This document shows positions 35,505 through 44,593 of a DNA stretch of 58,940 nucleotides, one piece after another; the stretch's first letter is position 1, and each line of letters starts with the position of its first letter. Origin of the DNA: Candidatus Symbiothrix sp. GTDB taxonomy: Bacteria; Bacteroidota; Bacteroidia; Bacteroidales; Azobacteroidaceae. The notes beneath the pieces are model-generated. The model made no database searches. It was not told the origin of the DNA and saw only the letters and a program-made list of their open reading frames with translations. The stretch spans positions 1 to 58,940 of the forward strand of contig JAISUM010000072.1 of assembly GCA_031272095.1 (NCBI GenBank), written 5' to 3'. Both the position numbers and the translations under genes were made by a program.

Positions 35505-37595
35505 TTATAATCCTATGTGTTCCTGTGTGCGCTGACCGGCTGATTTTTCAGGTACAATCGGCTGGTTTTCAGGCGTATAATGCCATCGAACCGTATCGCT
35601 CAACTGTGCGCCTTTGTGGTGCACTGTCGCAATAATGATGTTGTCGCCTTCCTGCAATGCCACGTCTTTGAAAATATAATGCACGGCAGTCGTGCCTTGC
35701 GTTGCCGTCGTGATTGTTACGCCATTGACCGTTATTTGCGGCGTGCCGACATTGGAATAAACCGTTACGTCGGTCAAAGCGTTTTTGCGTTCCGTCAAGC
35801 GACGTTGCGTCAGATACAAGACCGGTTCTTTGCTCCAATTGGCTTTGTACCAATAAAATGCGTCTTTTTTGACTTTGCGGTCGAAAGTAACCAAGCCTTT
35901 CATATTTCGTGCTTCGACGCCACCTTGCGTATTGATCGGCGTGGCAAAATCGAATGTATTCCAAACGTATGACGCCAACAAAAACGGGTGTTTTGCAATG
36001 ATGCTCCATTGTTTTTCGTGAAATTTGGTGGCGAAAGTTTCGGGATAGAACTGCGAAAAATAGCGTCCAAATTCGCCCGGGTGTTCTTCCTGCTGGTTAA
36101 TATTGGCTTCTGCGCCATATTCCGCCAGCATAATTTTATAATCATGGAATTGGGTTTCGATAGCGTTTGCCCAGTTTTCCAATTCGTCAATGGTCTTTTC
36201 GTACCAACCGAAATAGCGGTTGATGCCCTGAATATCGGCGTTGAGATTGACTGCCTGATTGACCGTTGCATAGCCATTGACCGACACGGTATAGCGGTCG
36301 GGATCTTCTGTTTTTGCCAAATCGTTCAGCTCGGTCGTCAGCGCAATGGTGTAATTGGCTGGCGAATAGACCTCGTTGTGCAGTCCCCAAACGTAGATCG
36401 ACGGGTGATTATAATTTTGACGAATCAGTTCAGTCAATTGCTGTTTGGCATTGCCGGCTTCCTGCGTACTCACACGATTGACGAAGGGGATCTCTGCCCA
36501 AACAATGAAGCCGATGCTGTCGCATTTGGCGTAAATCTGCTCGGCTTGCTGGTAATGCGCAAAACGAATGGTGGTTGCCCCGATTTCGCGAATGATATCC
36601 AAATCCGTATTGTGCTGTTCGTTGCTCAATGCGCTGCCGTATTGCCACCAATCCTGATGACGACAAACGCCGTACATCGGGACTTTTTTGCCGTTTAAAA
36701 ACATTCCTTCCCTGCGCAATTCAAAGCGACGCAAGCCCAAAGGCTGCACTACTTCGTCGGAAATTTTGCCGTCCGTTTCGATTTGCACGGTGGTTTTATA
36801 CAAATACGGATCGTCTAAACCCTGCCACAGATGCGGTTGGGCGATGCGAATGTGCTGTTCGAGCGTTTGGCGTCCTTGCGGAGATAGTTGGATGGGCGTC
36901 GTTTGACGGGCTTTGATTGTGCCATCCGTTTCATAAATCGTTGTGATCAGTCGCACCGGAACCGTCGCTGTTTGTTTATTTTCCAATTTGACTTTGACGG
37001 TCAGGTCTGCCGATTTGGCGCTGACGTTTTGCTGCCGAAGATACACGCCCGACGAGGCATAATCATTCACCGCAATATGCACTTTTTCCGTAACAATCAG
37101 AGAAACAGGACGATAGATGCCGCCATAAACGCCAAACAAAGTCTGGTTAATGGGAATGACATCCGGACGCGATGCGTTATCTGCCTCCACCAAAAGCTCG
37201 TTCATTTGATTGTATTTCAACAACTTGGTCAATTCGACCGTGAATGCCGAATATGCGCCCTCGTGATTGCCTGCGGGCGTTCCGTTCAGATAAATCTTGG
37301 CGGTCGCACCCACGCCTTCAAAGCGCAAAAAAACCCGTTTATCTTTCCACAAATCATTGGGCTGAAACGATTTTTTATAATACGCCTTTCCTTCATAAAA
37401 AATATTTTTCTTCACCTGCATATCTTCGGCGTTCCAAGTATGCGGGATGTCCACCTGTTGCCAAGTGTCGGAGGTCGTTTGCAGCAGATTTTCCGGTTTT
37501 TTGAATTGCCAACCATCGTTAAAAGGGACGGTTTCGCGGCAAAATCCCGAAAAAATCGTCGTTAACAATATTAATATAAAGGCGGAGCGTTTCAT
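35505..37595 (-). CDS. Glycoside hydrolase family 2 (beta-galactosidase-like)
   Basis: A 696-residue exported glycosidase. A signal peptide (MKRSAFILILLTTIFSGFC) leads into the jelly-roll sugar-binding domain (PFNDGWQFKKPE, GKAYYKKSF), an immunoglobulin-like domain, and the TIM-barrel catalytic domain from about 305 (VCRHQDWWQYGSALS, RFAHYQQAE). The acid/base Glu is in GLHNEVYS (near 407) and the nucleophile Glu in MLAEYGAEAN (near 497). A C-terminal beta domain follows. Family GH2 is clear; galactosidase versus glucuronidase or mannosidase is not decided. It overlaps glmM by 4 bp, with no SusCD pair nearby. Confidence 0.9.
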   Translation of the reverse strand: MKRSAFILILLTTIFSGFCRETVPFNDGWQFKKPENLLQTTSDTWQQVDIPHTWNAEDMQVKKNIFYEGKAYYKKSFQPNDLWKDKRVFLRFEGVGATAKIYLNGTPAGNHEGAYSAFTVELTKLLKYNQMNELLVEADNASRPDVIPINQTLFGVYGGIYRPVSLIVTEKVHIAVNDYASSGVYLRQQNVSAKSADLTVKVKLENKQTATVPVRLITTIYETDGTIKARQTTPIQLSPQGRQTLEQHIRIAQPHLWQGLDDPYLYKTTVQIETDGKISDEVVQPLGLRRFELRREGMFLNGKKVPMYGVCRHQDWWQYGSALSNEQHNTDLDIIREIGATTIRFAHYQQAEQIYAKCDSIGFIVWAEIPFVNRVSTQEAGNAKQQLTELIRQNYNHPSIYVWGLHNEVYSPANYTIALTTELNDLAKTEDPDRYTVSVNGYATVNQAVNLNADIQGINRYFGWYEKTIDELENWANAIETQFHDYKIMLAEYGAEANINQQEEHPGEFGRYFSQFYPETFATKFHEKQWSIIAKHPFLLASYVWNTFDFATPINTQGGVEARNMKGLVTFDRKVKKDAFYWYKANWSKEPVLYLTQRRLTERKNALTDVTVYSNVGTPQITVNGVTITTATQGTTAVHYIFKDVALQEGDNIIIATVHHKGAQLSDTVRWHYTPENQPIVPEKSAGQRTQEHIGL

Positions 37596-38956
37596 TGCAT
37601 CACAGCTTTTGCCAAGTTTTCCGCTTGTTGCTGCGTTGGCGCTTCGGTATATATACGGATGATCGGCTCGGTATTCGACTTGCGAAAATGCACCCAGCTG
37701 TCGGGGAAATCCACTTTTACGCCGTCTTCGGTATTGATCGGATAGGCGGCATATTTTTGTTGCAGACTGCGCAAGAGGGCATCCACATCGGTATCCGGCG
37801 TCAAATCCATACGCTGTTTTGCCATATAATAGGTCGGATATTGCGCCCGCAATTCGCTAACTGTTTTGCCCGATTTGGCAAGCAAGGTCAAAAACAAACC
37901 GATGCCCACCAAAGCGTCGCGTCCGTAGTGAGAGGCGGGATAGATGACGCCGCCGTTGCCTTCGCCGCCGATAACGGCATGGGTCGCTTTCATTTTCGTT
38001 ACGACATTGACTTCGCCGACTGCCGATGCAGTATATTGTTGTCCGTATTTTTCGGTGATGTCGCGCAGGGCACGGGTCGAACTCATATTGGAAACGGTAT
38101 TGCCGGGAGTATGCGAAAGGACATAATCGGCGACAGCAACGAGCGTATATTCTTCGCCGAACATATCACCTTTTTCCGTAACGATAGCCAAACGATCCAC
38201 GTCGGGATCTACAACAAAACCGACGTCTGCTTTACCTGATTTCATCACAGAGGCAATTTCCGTCAAATGTTGCGGCAGCGGTTCCGGGTTATGCGCAAAA
38301 TTGCCGGTCGGATCGGTATTCAGTTCAATGATTTCTTTGACGCCCAAAGCTTTCAGCAGAACAGGCAGCGCAATGCCGCCTACCGAATTGACGGTATCAA
38401 TAGCTACCGTGAAAGCGGCTTTGCGGATGGCTTCGACGTCCACCAACTGCAAACTCAAAACGTGATCAACATGCTTTTGCGTGTAGGTGAAATCGGTTTT
38501 TACCTTGCCCAACTGATCTACATCTGCAAAGACAAAGGTTTCAGCCTCTGCTATTTTCAGAATTTCATTGCCTTCTGCGGCGTTCAAAAATTCGCCTTTG
38601 GCGTTGAGAAGTTTCAGGGCGTTCCACTGTTTGGGGTTGTGCGACGCCGTCAGGATGATGCCGCCGTCGGCTTTTTCCATCGTTACGGCAAGCTCGGTGG
38701 TCGGCGTGGTCGCCAAACCGATATCGACGACGTTCAAGCCCATACCGACGAGCGTTCCGACAACCAAATCGCGCACCATAGCGCCTGAAATGCGTGCATC
38801 GCGCCCGACAACAATGGTTTGCGCTTGCGGGTTGTTGTTTTTAATCAGCGTTGCATAAGCCGCCGTAAATTTTACTACATCCACAGGAGAAAGTCCTTCA
38901 CCGGCGTGTCCGCCGATCGTTCCGCGTATGCCGGAAATAGATTTAATCAAAGACAT
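37592..38956 (-). CDS. glmM: Phosphoglucosamine mutase
   Basis: A 454-residue alpha-D-phosphohexomutase that makes glucosamine-1-phosphate for UDP-GlcNAc. The four domains show SGIRGTIGG at the start, the phosphoserine loop LTASHNPKQWNALK (near 100), the metal loop DPDVDRLAI (near 240), the sugar loop GGEGNGGVIYP (near 325) and the phosphate site RKSNTEPIIRIYTEA. The length fits bacteroidete GlmM. A phosphomannomutase role cannot be fully excluded. UDP-GlcNAc is the MurA substrate, also made in this window. Confidence 0.9.
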   Translation of the reverse strand: MSLIKSISGIRGTIGGHAGEGLSPVDVVKFTAAYATLIKNNNPQAQTIVVGRDARISGAMVRDLVVGTLVGMGLNVVDIGLATTPTTELAVTMEKADGGIILTASHNPKQWNALKLLNAKGEFLNAAEGNEILKIAEAETFVFADVDQLGKVKTDFTYTQKHVDHVLSLQLVDVEAIRKAAFTVAIDTVNSVGGIALPVLLKALGVKEIIELNTDPTGNFAHNPEPLPQHLTEIASVMKSGKADVGFVVDPDVDRLAIVTEKGDMFGEEYTLVAVADYVLSHTPGNTVSNMSSTRALRDITEKYGQQYTASAVGEVNVVTKMKATHAVIGGEGNGGVIYPASHYGRDALVGIGLFLTLLAKSGKTVSELRAQYPTYYMAKQRMDLTPDTDVDALLRSLQQKYAAYPINTEDGVKVDFPDSWVHFRKSNTEPIIRIYTEAPTQQQAENLAKAVMQ

Positions 38957-38957
38957 A

Positions 38958-38991
38958 TTTTTAGTGTTTAGTTGTTAGTGTTTAGTGATTC
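38958..38991 (+). repeat. Degenerate TTTAGTG array
   Basis: Units TTTAGTG and TGTTAGTG between the start of glmM and the 3' end of the DUF4827 gene. It is a looser version of the TTAGTGG array found at five other sites. Confidence 0.65.
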
Positions 38992-38998
38992 ATTCCGA

Positions 38999-39604
38999 TT
39001 AATAAAAACGGGTGTATTTCAAGCGTTTATAGTAGACGGGCTGAAAATTGGTGTTGTCGGTCGAATTGCCCGAAACGGACGGAATGATCAGATCGACAAT
39101 AGCGCCTTCGCCTACGGCTCCTTCAAAATCCGGCGTTAAAGGCGTTGCCCATCCGGCACATGCCAAGCCGCTCAAATCGGCGGTATAGCTGGCGGAATTG
39201 CCGTATCTAAATTCCAATGGTTGGCTGGCGTAATAGGGACCTACATCCGCAAAAGCATAGCGTGTGGTATCGCCCGAAACGTATGTTTTAATGTAGGTCA
39301 AGGATTCAAATCGAACCTGTACCCAATCTTTTGTTGTTACCTTACGCGCAGTATCGCCTATATCAACGATGTGCATATAGACATAAGTTGTGCCGTCGGT
39401 CTTGTAATACAACTTATCGTTTTTCTGAAAAGCTTCAAATCCGGGCCACTTGGTGGTTACGTCGAAGTTTTCTTTTTTGAGAAAGCGTTCAATCGCTTGC
39501 TCTTCTTCTCGGAGATATTCCTGTATCGTTTTTGAATCATTACAGGACATTGTGCTAATAATCAACACGATAGCAGTAGATATGAAAAGTGTTACTTTTT
39601 TCAT
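38999..39604 (-). CDS. DUF4827 family lipoprotein
   Basis: A 201-residue exported lipoprotein. Signal peptide MKKVTLFISTAIVLIISTMSC has a lipobox ending in Cys at residue 21. The mature part (EEEQAIERFLKKENFDV, VYMHIVDIGDTARK, GAIVDLIIPS) matches the Bacteroidetes DUF4827 family, whose fold has some likeness to FKBP-type domains; function is unknown. ATG 39604 is chosen because the longer upstream frame runs through the promoter and into folA. A promoter lies 28 bases upstream. Confidence 0.82.
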   Translation of the reverse strand: MKKVTLFISTAIVLIISTMSCNDSKTIQEYLREEEQAIERFLKKENFDVTTKWPGFEAFQKNDKLYYKTDGTTYVYMHIVDIGDTARKVTTKDWVQVRFESLTYIKTYVSGDTTRYAFADVGPYYASQPLEFRYGNSASYTADLSGLACAGWATPLTPDFEGAVGEGAIVDLIIPSVSGNSTDNTNFQPVYYKRLKYTRFY

Positions 39605-39631
39605 TGCGTCTTTATTTTTTGTTTGAGTAGG

Positions 39632-39662
39632 CAAAGGTACGGGATATTCTGCTAATTTCAAA
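39632..39662 (-). promoter_or_regulatory. Promoter of DUF4827 gene
   Basis: Minus-strand TTTG at 39662-39659, 19 bases, TACCTTTG at 39639-39632. The -33 element overlaps the last codons of folA. Confidence 0.7.
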
Positions 39663-40152
39663 ATTTTCTTTCGTATTCTGCAAAAGTAAAAGCGTAGGGA
39701 TGCTGCTCGTCTGCCGGATGCCGTTCCTGCCAAACTTTGCGCCATTGCTTGTAATCGATGACAGGAAAATAGGCGTCGGCGTCGGGTAGCTGCATCTCTA
39801 TATGCGTCAGATAGAGTTTGTCTGCGCACGACAAGGTCTGCTGATAGAGTTGCGCCCCGCCAATGATAAAGATTTCATCTTCGTCTTTCAGTTGCAACAA
39901 CGCCAAATCGGGCGAGGCATAAATTTCAGCGCCGACGAGTTGCAGATCGGGATTTCGGCTGATGACGATGTTGCGCCGATAGGGTAGGGGTTTGACCGGC
40001 AAGGATTCGTAAGTTTTTCGTCCCATAACGACCGAATGATCGGTGGTCAAAGCCTTAAATCGTTTCAAATCTGCCGGAAGATGGCACAAGAGGGCATTTT
40101 CTTTGCCGATCTCGTTGTTTTGCCCCAGCGCTGCGATAATTGATATTTTCAT
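39658..40152 (-). CDS. folA: Dihydrofolate reductase
   Basis: A 164-residue DHFR that regenerates tetrahydrofolate with NADPH. It starts MKISIIAALGQNNEIGKENALLCHLP, has the helix ADLKRFKALT, the cofactor motif VVMGRKTYESLP, NIVISRNP, and IFIIGGAQLYQQ. The Glu/Asp base position falls in PADLKRF. ATG 40152 is chosen because an upstream in-frame start (40188) precedes the -7 element. The neighbouring window also encodes folB. Confidence 0.95.
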   Translation of the reverse strand: MKISIIAALGQNNEIGKENALLCHLPADLKRFKALTTDHSVVMGRKTYESLPVKPLPYRRNIVISRNPDLQLVGAEIYASPDLALLQLKDEDEIFIIGGAQLYQQTLSCADKLYLTHIEMQLPDADAYFPVIDYKQWRKVWQERHPADEQHPYAFTFAEYERKF

Positions 40153-40176
40153 GTTTGATATGATGAATTTCGGCTG

Positions 40177-40184
40177 CAAAGTTA
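40177..40184 (-). promoter_or_regulatory. Promoter -7 element of folA
   Basis: TAACTTTG on the minus strand, 24 bases before the folA start codon. Confidence 0.55.
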
Positions 40185-40197
40185 GCATATTTTTTTC

Positions 40198-40235
40198 ACA
40201 AAAAAAAGGACGGCGAACAATCGCTGTCGCCGTCC
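40198..40235 (-). terminator. Terminator of the modular secreted protein gene
   Basis: GGACGGCGA (40208-40216) pairs with TCGCCGTCC (40227-40235); read on the minus strand the stem is followed by a run of at least seven T. Confidence 0.85.
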
Positions 40236-40298
40236 CGCTCTTTTCTGAACAAAATTTTACCTTTAAAAAATATTTATCAATGTGTTGATGTAGTTTTT

Positions 40299-43007
40299 CT
40301 ATTTAACTATAACTTTTTGTTTGTCAATCAGATAGACGCCCGGTGCTAAAGCTACGGTTGTCAATCCATCTACGCTGACTGCTTTCACCAATTGACCGGT
40401 TACCGAATAGATGCGAACATCCGACGCTCCACGCGACAAGAGTTGTACAGCGCCCTTCGTTCCGTGTGCATAGAGTGTTTTTCCTGCTACGCTCGGTGAA
40501 TTGATGCCTGCTGCTTTTTCATTACAAGCCAAGTGGAAATCGTCGATTTGGAACCAGCCTGCCTGATTGCTGCCGTCGTTGCTGGAACGTGCGCCGATGC
40601 GTACATAACCATCTTCTTCCACAGGGAACTCTACTTCTAACCGCACCCACGCTTCGTAGGTTTGCCAGTCTGTTGTAAAGACGTCCTGATTGAATGCATA
40701 AGGTCCCGAAGGATAATCATTTAATCCGATAGCGGCATATATTTGCTGCGTTCCTTCGGCTGTGTATTGATCTAACAGATAGATGGCGCCATCGTCCAAT
40801 GACCATTCGGAGCGAATGACTGCCGTGAGCAGATATTCGCCTGCGGGCAACCAGAGATCCTGATAGAGATCAATGCTTTCGATATTGGGCGACCAGATAT
40901 TATAGAATTTCGTGCCATCGAAGGGATCTGTCGTCATCAAGATACGGGCTTCGCTACCTGCATCCATCTTTTTCTGTTCCGAACTTGTTGCGCCCCATTG
41001 TCCGACATAATCCAATGTCCAGCTTTCGGCGGTATAATAGGTGGATCCGTCGGGATAGGTTTGCGTTTGGTAGCTACCGCCTTCAAAGCTCGGATTGAGA
41101 ATAGCAAACGTTGCGTCAAACGGTGCGGGTTGCGTCAAACGGCAAACAACGGCTGCTTCTTGCAAAGCTTTGACTGCTGCGGCAACGCCTTCGTTGTCTA
41201 AACTGTGTGTGCTATAAGCGCTTTCTGCTGTAGCAATAGCGGTTTCGTAAGCGCCGTATCCCGGGAAGGTCGTATAATCGCCTTTGTTTGTATTGGCGTC
41301 GGCGATAGCGGTATTCAAAGTCGTGTAGGCTGCAATAGACGATTCCGCAGCGGTAATGGCTGCCGTGATGCGAATGATAGCTGCCTCCAATGCTGTTTTT
41401 GACGAGCTGCCGACTGCTGTATTTCCTTGTGTAATAGACCCTTGCAATTCGTTTTTGTAAGTGTCGCTCATCACATCGGCAGAAATTTCGGTGGCGTGAT
41501 CGATTTTAGCCTGCAAGGTATTGGCGGCTGCCACCAAATCGTAACCATTATAGAACAGTTTGAAATTATCGACGCCAAACCAGTTGCCTACCAAATCGGT
41601 AATCACGATACCGATTTCCAAGGTGCTGTCGTTGACCAAACCGTCGGTTGTCCAAGTCATACAATGTCTGGGTTGCGTTACCGGAGCGCGTCCTTCGTTG
41701 GCATAAAGGAAGAGCCAATCCTGATAGGGTGCGACGTCGGTGCCGATGACTGTTTCGCCGTCGGTGTCATAAATATTGACGGTTTTTACTTCTTCCCACG
41801 ACAGATTGGAAAATACGGTAGCACTCAACGTATATTTGCCATTGGGCAAACCGGTGATCAGTTGATACATTTTTCCGGTATAGGCACTGGAAGACCAGTT
41901 TTCCCAGACGCCGCCGACCATATCGCCGATGCCGTTGGGGAACTGTGTGAGGTTGGTAAATTCCGTCTTTGTTTCAGCAGTGAAGATTCCATAGTTTTGA
42001 GAGCCTGTGGTGCGCGACCATCCCGAATTGTTGATGTCGAAATTAGGATTGACAATCAAGCCGGTCATGTCCAATGGATTTTCAGGCGTTGCCAAGTCGA
42101 AACGGTAAGTCCATAGCGCTTTTGTCATAGCGGTCGTAGCAGCGGTCGTAGCGGCGTCGTCGGTCGTGGCAGCAGTCCATATCGCTGTAGCCGTAGCAAT
42201 AGCTGTTTCCAAAGCTGCTAAACCTTCACCTCCGGCAACTTTTTCGGTAGTTGCCTGATCAATCACTGCTTTGAGCGCCGCATAATTGGCAATCGACGTA
42301 TTAGCAGCGGTGATAGCGGCGTCCATGGCCAAGTTTGCTGCTAACAATGCATTGTAGGTGTCGGTAGCGAGGGCTGACTGTCCGGTGCTGATCGCGGAAT
42401 TTAATAGCGTAACGACCGCATCTTGCATTTTTTGGGGCAACAAATTGGTTTGTACCTCCGTGATTTTTTCGTTCAAGCTGGTAATCAAAGCTTCTTTACC
42501 ATAGTACAATAACTGAAAGACGTCGGCGCTGACCCAGACTCCTGCGGCGCCATGTCCTCTAATTCCCAGCGTCATGGTGCCGTCGGTAACCTCGATATTT
42601 TCTACCGTCAGGTATTGCCAACCGCCACCTAACACATTGCCGCTGTTTCCGGTATTCGGAATGGTCGTGGTGAAATCGCCCGCTGCGGTCGTTGCAAATA
42701 GCTCAAACGTGTTGTCGCTGGAACGAACGGCAGCCGTCAAAGAATAAAGCCCGTTGGGCAAACCGGTAACTGTCTGCGAGGCTTCGTAATCATAAGCGGA
42801 GGCGTTCCACATATCCAAATAATAGGGATCGGGCGCTTCGGCGAACTTTTCTCCGCTGAGAACGCGGGTGTTCGACCAAGCCTCATTTGCAGGATTTGAC
42901 TCAATAGCTGCATCTATGATGTAGCTCGTATAGTCTTGTTGTGCGCGCGTGGTGAAGACGCTTACGCATGCCAAGCATGCCACCAAAAAATAAGTACTGT
43001 TTTTCAT
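40299..43007 (-). CDS. Large modular secreted protein with type IX secretion tail
   Basis: A 902-residue exported protein. Signal peptide (about 1-22, ending TRAQQ), then three beta-rich modules that look like galactose-binding or carbohydrate-binding domains, each with a phrase like GLPNGLYSLTAAVRSS, GLPNGKYTLSATVFSN or LPAGEYLLTAVIRSE (about residues 75, 380 and 690). Between them are two Ala/Thr-rich helical segments with repeats such as AAITAAxxSIAxYxxL, similar to FIVAR-type helical spacers. The last 60-70 residues (VRIYSVTGQLV, APGVYLIDKQKVIVK) form a type A sorting domain of the type IX system. No catalytic domain is recognised. ATG 43007 is chosen because it starts the signal peptide and follows the promoter. 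Confidence 0.8.
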   Translation of the reverse strand: MKNSTYFLVACLACVSVFTTRAQQDYTSYIIDAAIESNPANEAWSNTRVLSGEKFAEAPDPYYLDMWNASAYDYEASQTVTGLPNGLYSLTAAVRSSDNTFELFATTAAGDFTTTIPNTGNSGNVLGGGWQYLTVENIEVTDGTMTLGIRGHGAAGVWVSADVFQLLYYGKEALITSLNEKITEVQTNLLPQKMQDAVVTLLNSAISTGQSALATDTYNALLAANLAMDAAITAANTSIANYAALKAVIDQATTEKVAGGEGLAALETAIATATAIWTAATTDDAATTAATTAMTKALWTYRFDLATPENPLDMTGLIVNPNFDINNSGWSRTTGSQNYGIFTAETKTEFTNLTQFPNGIGDMVGGVWENWSSSAYTGKMYQLITGLPNGKYTLSATVFSNLSWEEVKTVNIYDTDGETVIGTDVAPYQDWLFLYANEGRAPVTQPRHCMTWTTDGLVNDSTLEIGIVITDLVGNWFGVDNFKLFYNGYDLVAAANTLQAKIDHATEISADVMSDTYKNELQGSITQGNTAVGSSSKTALEAAIIRITAAITAAESSIAAYTTLNTAIADANTNKGDYTTFPGYGAYETAIATAESAYSTHSLDNEGVAAAVKALQEAAVVCRLTQPAPFDATFAILNPSFEGGSYQTQTYPDGSTYYTAESWTLDYVGQWGATSSEQKKMDAGSEARILMTTDPFDGTKFYNIWSPNIESIDLYQDLWLPAGEYLLTAVIRSEWSLDDGAIYLLDQYTAEGTQQIYAAIGLNDYPSGPYAFNQDVFTTDWQTYEAWVRLEVEFPVEEDGYVRIGARSSNDGSNQAGWFQIDDFHLACNEKAAGINSPSVAGKTLYAHGTKGAVQLLSRGASDVRIYSVTGQLVKAVSVDGLTTVALAPGVYLIDKQKVIVK

Positions 43008-43048
43008 TTTTATGAGAATTAAAAAATTAATAGTAATAAATTGATGCG

Positions 43049-43076
43049 CAAAAGTAGGTAGAAAAATAAGTAACAA
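43049..43076 (-). promoter_or_regulatory. Promoter of modular secreted protein
   Basis: TACTTTTG at 43056-43049 on the minus strand with TTG at 43076-43074, spacing 17, slightly short. Confidence 0.5.
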
Positions 43077-43131
43077 GGTGTATTTTTAAGTCAAAAAGGT
43101 GGAAAAATCGTTCATTTCGGGCAAAAAACTC

Positions 43132-43162
43132 TTGTGTAATTCATAAATTTAGAGTACGTTTG
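43132..43162 (+). promoter_or_regulatory. cca promoter, start codon at the predicted +1
   Basis: TTG at 43132-43134, 20 bases, TACGTTTG at 43155-43162. Only 4 bases separate the -7 element from the ATG, so the transcript should be leaderless or nearly so. Confidence 0.65.
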
Positions 43163-43166
43163 CAGC

Positions 43167-44585
43167 ATGGAACAAGAAATTACGTTTATCCGCGAAAAAT
43201 TATCCGGTAAAATATTTAAAACATTAACCTGCGCCGCCGATTCCTTGGGGGTCGATACTTATTTGATAGGCGGTTATGTGCGCGATTTGTTTTTGCGCCG
43301 TCCGTCGAAAGATATTGATGTGGTTTGTATCGGCAGCGGCATCGAATTGGCAAATGAAGTTGCCCGTCTGTTGGGAAAATCGGCGTATATGTCTGTGTTT
43401 AAGAATTTTGGGACGGCGCAAATCAAATACAAAGAGACGGAAATAGAGTTTGTAGGGGCGCGAAAAGAATCCTACAACCGCAATTCGCGCAAACCTGTCG
43501 TCGAAAACGGCAGCTTGCAGGACGACTTGAACCGCCGCGATTTCACCATCAATGCGATGGCGATTTGCATCAACAGCGAGCGTTTCGGAGCATGGATCGA
43601 CCCCTTCAACGGTTTGCGCGATTTGGACGAATACCGCATCAAAACGCCATTAGACCCCGATATTACGTTCAGCGACGACCCGTTGCGGATGTTACGCGCT
43701 GTCCGATTTGCCTCTCAGCTCGGTTTTTATATCGAATCGGAAACCTTCGATGCCATCACACGGAACAAAAACCGCCTCGAAATCATATCCCAAGAGCGCA
43801 TTGTCGATGAATTGAACAAGATAATGCTGTCGCCGCGTCCGTCGGTCGGTCTGGAATTGTTGGAACAAACCGGTCTGTTGGAACTGATTTTGCCCGAATT
43901 GGTGGCGCTGAAAGGCATTGAAACCCGCGAAGGCATCGGACACAAAGACAATTTCAGCCATACTTTGAAAGTCATCGACAATCTGGCGCGGACAACCGAT
44001 AAATTGTGGCTGCGTTGGGCTGCGCTGTTTCACGACATTGGCAAACCGCGTTCCAAACGTTTCGACGCCAAGCTCGGATGGACTTTTCACGGGCATGAAT
44101 ATAAAGGTAAGAATATGCTGAAAGCGATTTTTCAGCGTTTGAAGATGCCCTTGGGCGACAAGTTGCAATATGTCGAAAAATTGGTGTCGCTGCACATGCG
44201 CCCGATCTGTTTAGCGGACGATGAAGTTACGGATTCGGCTATCAGGCGATTGTTGTTCGATGCGGGCGACGATATAGACGACCTGATGCTGCTTTGCGAG
44301 GCGGACATTACGTCGAAAAATCCCGAAAAAGTCAAACAGTTTCTGAACAATTTTCAATTGGTGCGCAGCAAACTGAAAGATATCGAAGAAAAAGACCGTG
44401 TCCGCAATTTTCAACCGCCTGTCGATGGTCTGGAAATTATGGAAATGTTTCATTTGCCGCCCGGAAGGGTAGTGGGGGAATTGAAATCAGCAATCAAAGA
44501 GGCTATTTTAGATGGGGAATTGCCCAATGATTACGAAGCTGCTCGCGCTTTTTTGCTGAAATTGGCGAAAGAAAAAGGTTTGTGA
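43167..44585 (+). CDS. cca: tRNA nucleotidyltransferase with HD domain
   Basis: A 472-residue class II nucleotidyltransferase that adds or repairs the tRNA 3' CCA. The head has LIGGYVRDLFL and the metal pair in KDIDVVCIG (near residue 52); the neck has RRDFTINAMAI and DPLRMLRAVRFASQLGF. An HD phosphohydrolase-type domain follows (ALFHDIGKPRSKRF near 290). The three tRNAs in this window lack encoded CCA, so the activity is required. No upstream in-frame ATG fits better than 43167. Confidence 0.93.
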   Translation: MEQEITFIREKLSGKIFKTLTCAADSLGVDTYLIGGYVRDLFLRRPSKDIDVVCIGSGIELANEVARLLGKSAYMSVFKNFGTAQIKYKETEIEFVGARKESYNRNSRKPVVENGSLQDDLNRRDFTINAMAICINSERFGAWIDPFNGLRDLDEYRIKTPLDPDITFSDDPLRMLRAVRFASQLGFYIESETFDAITRNKNRLEIISQERIVDELNKIMLSPRPSVGLELLEQTGLLELILPELVALKGIETREGIGHKDNFSHTLKVIDNLARTTDKLWLRWAALFHDIGKPRSKRFDAKLGWTFHGHEYKGKNMLKAIFQRLKMPLGDKLQYVEKLVSLHMRPICLADDEVTDSAIRRLLFDAGDDIDDLMLLCEADITSKNPEKVKQFLNNFQLVRSKLKDIEEKDRVRNFQPPVDGLEIMEMFHLPPGRVVGELKSAIKEAILDGELPNDYEAARAFLLKLAKEKGL

Positions 44586-44593
44586 ATAACTAA

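Noticed and set aside
36888-37565. 225-codon plus-strand frame opposite the GH2 gene, and similar long frames at 27013-27615, 35988-36698, 37595-38239 and 41427-42116
   Set aside because: All are shadows of conserved minus-strand genes, without motifs or start signals.
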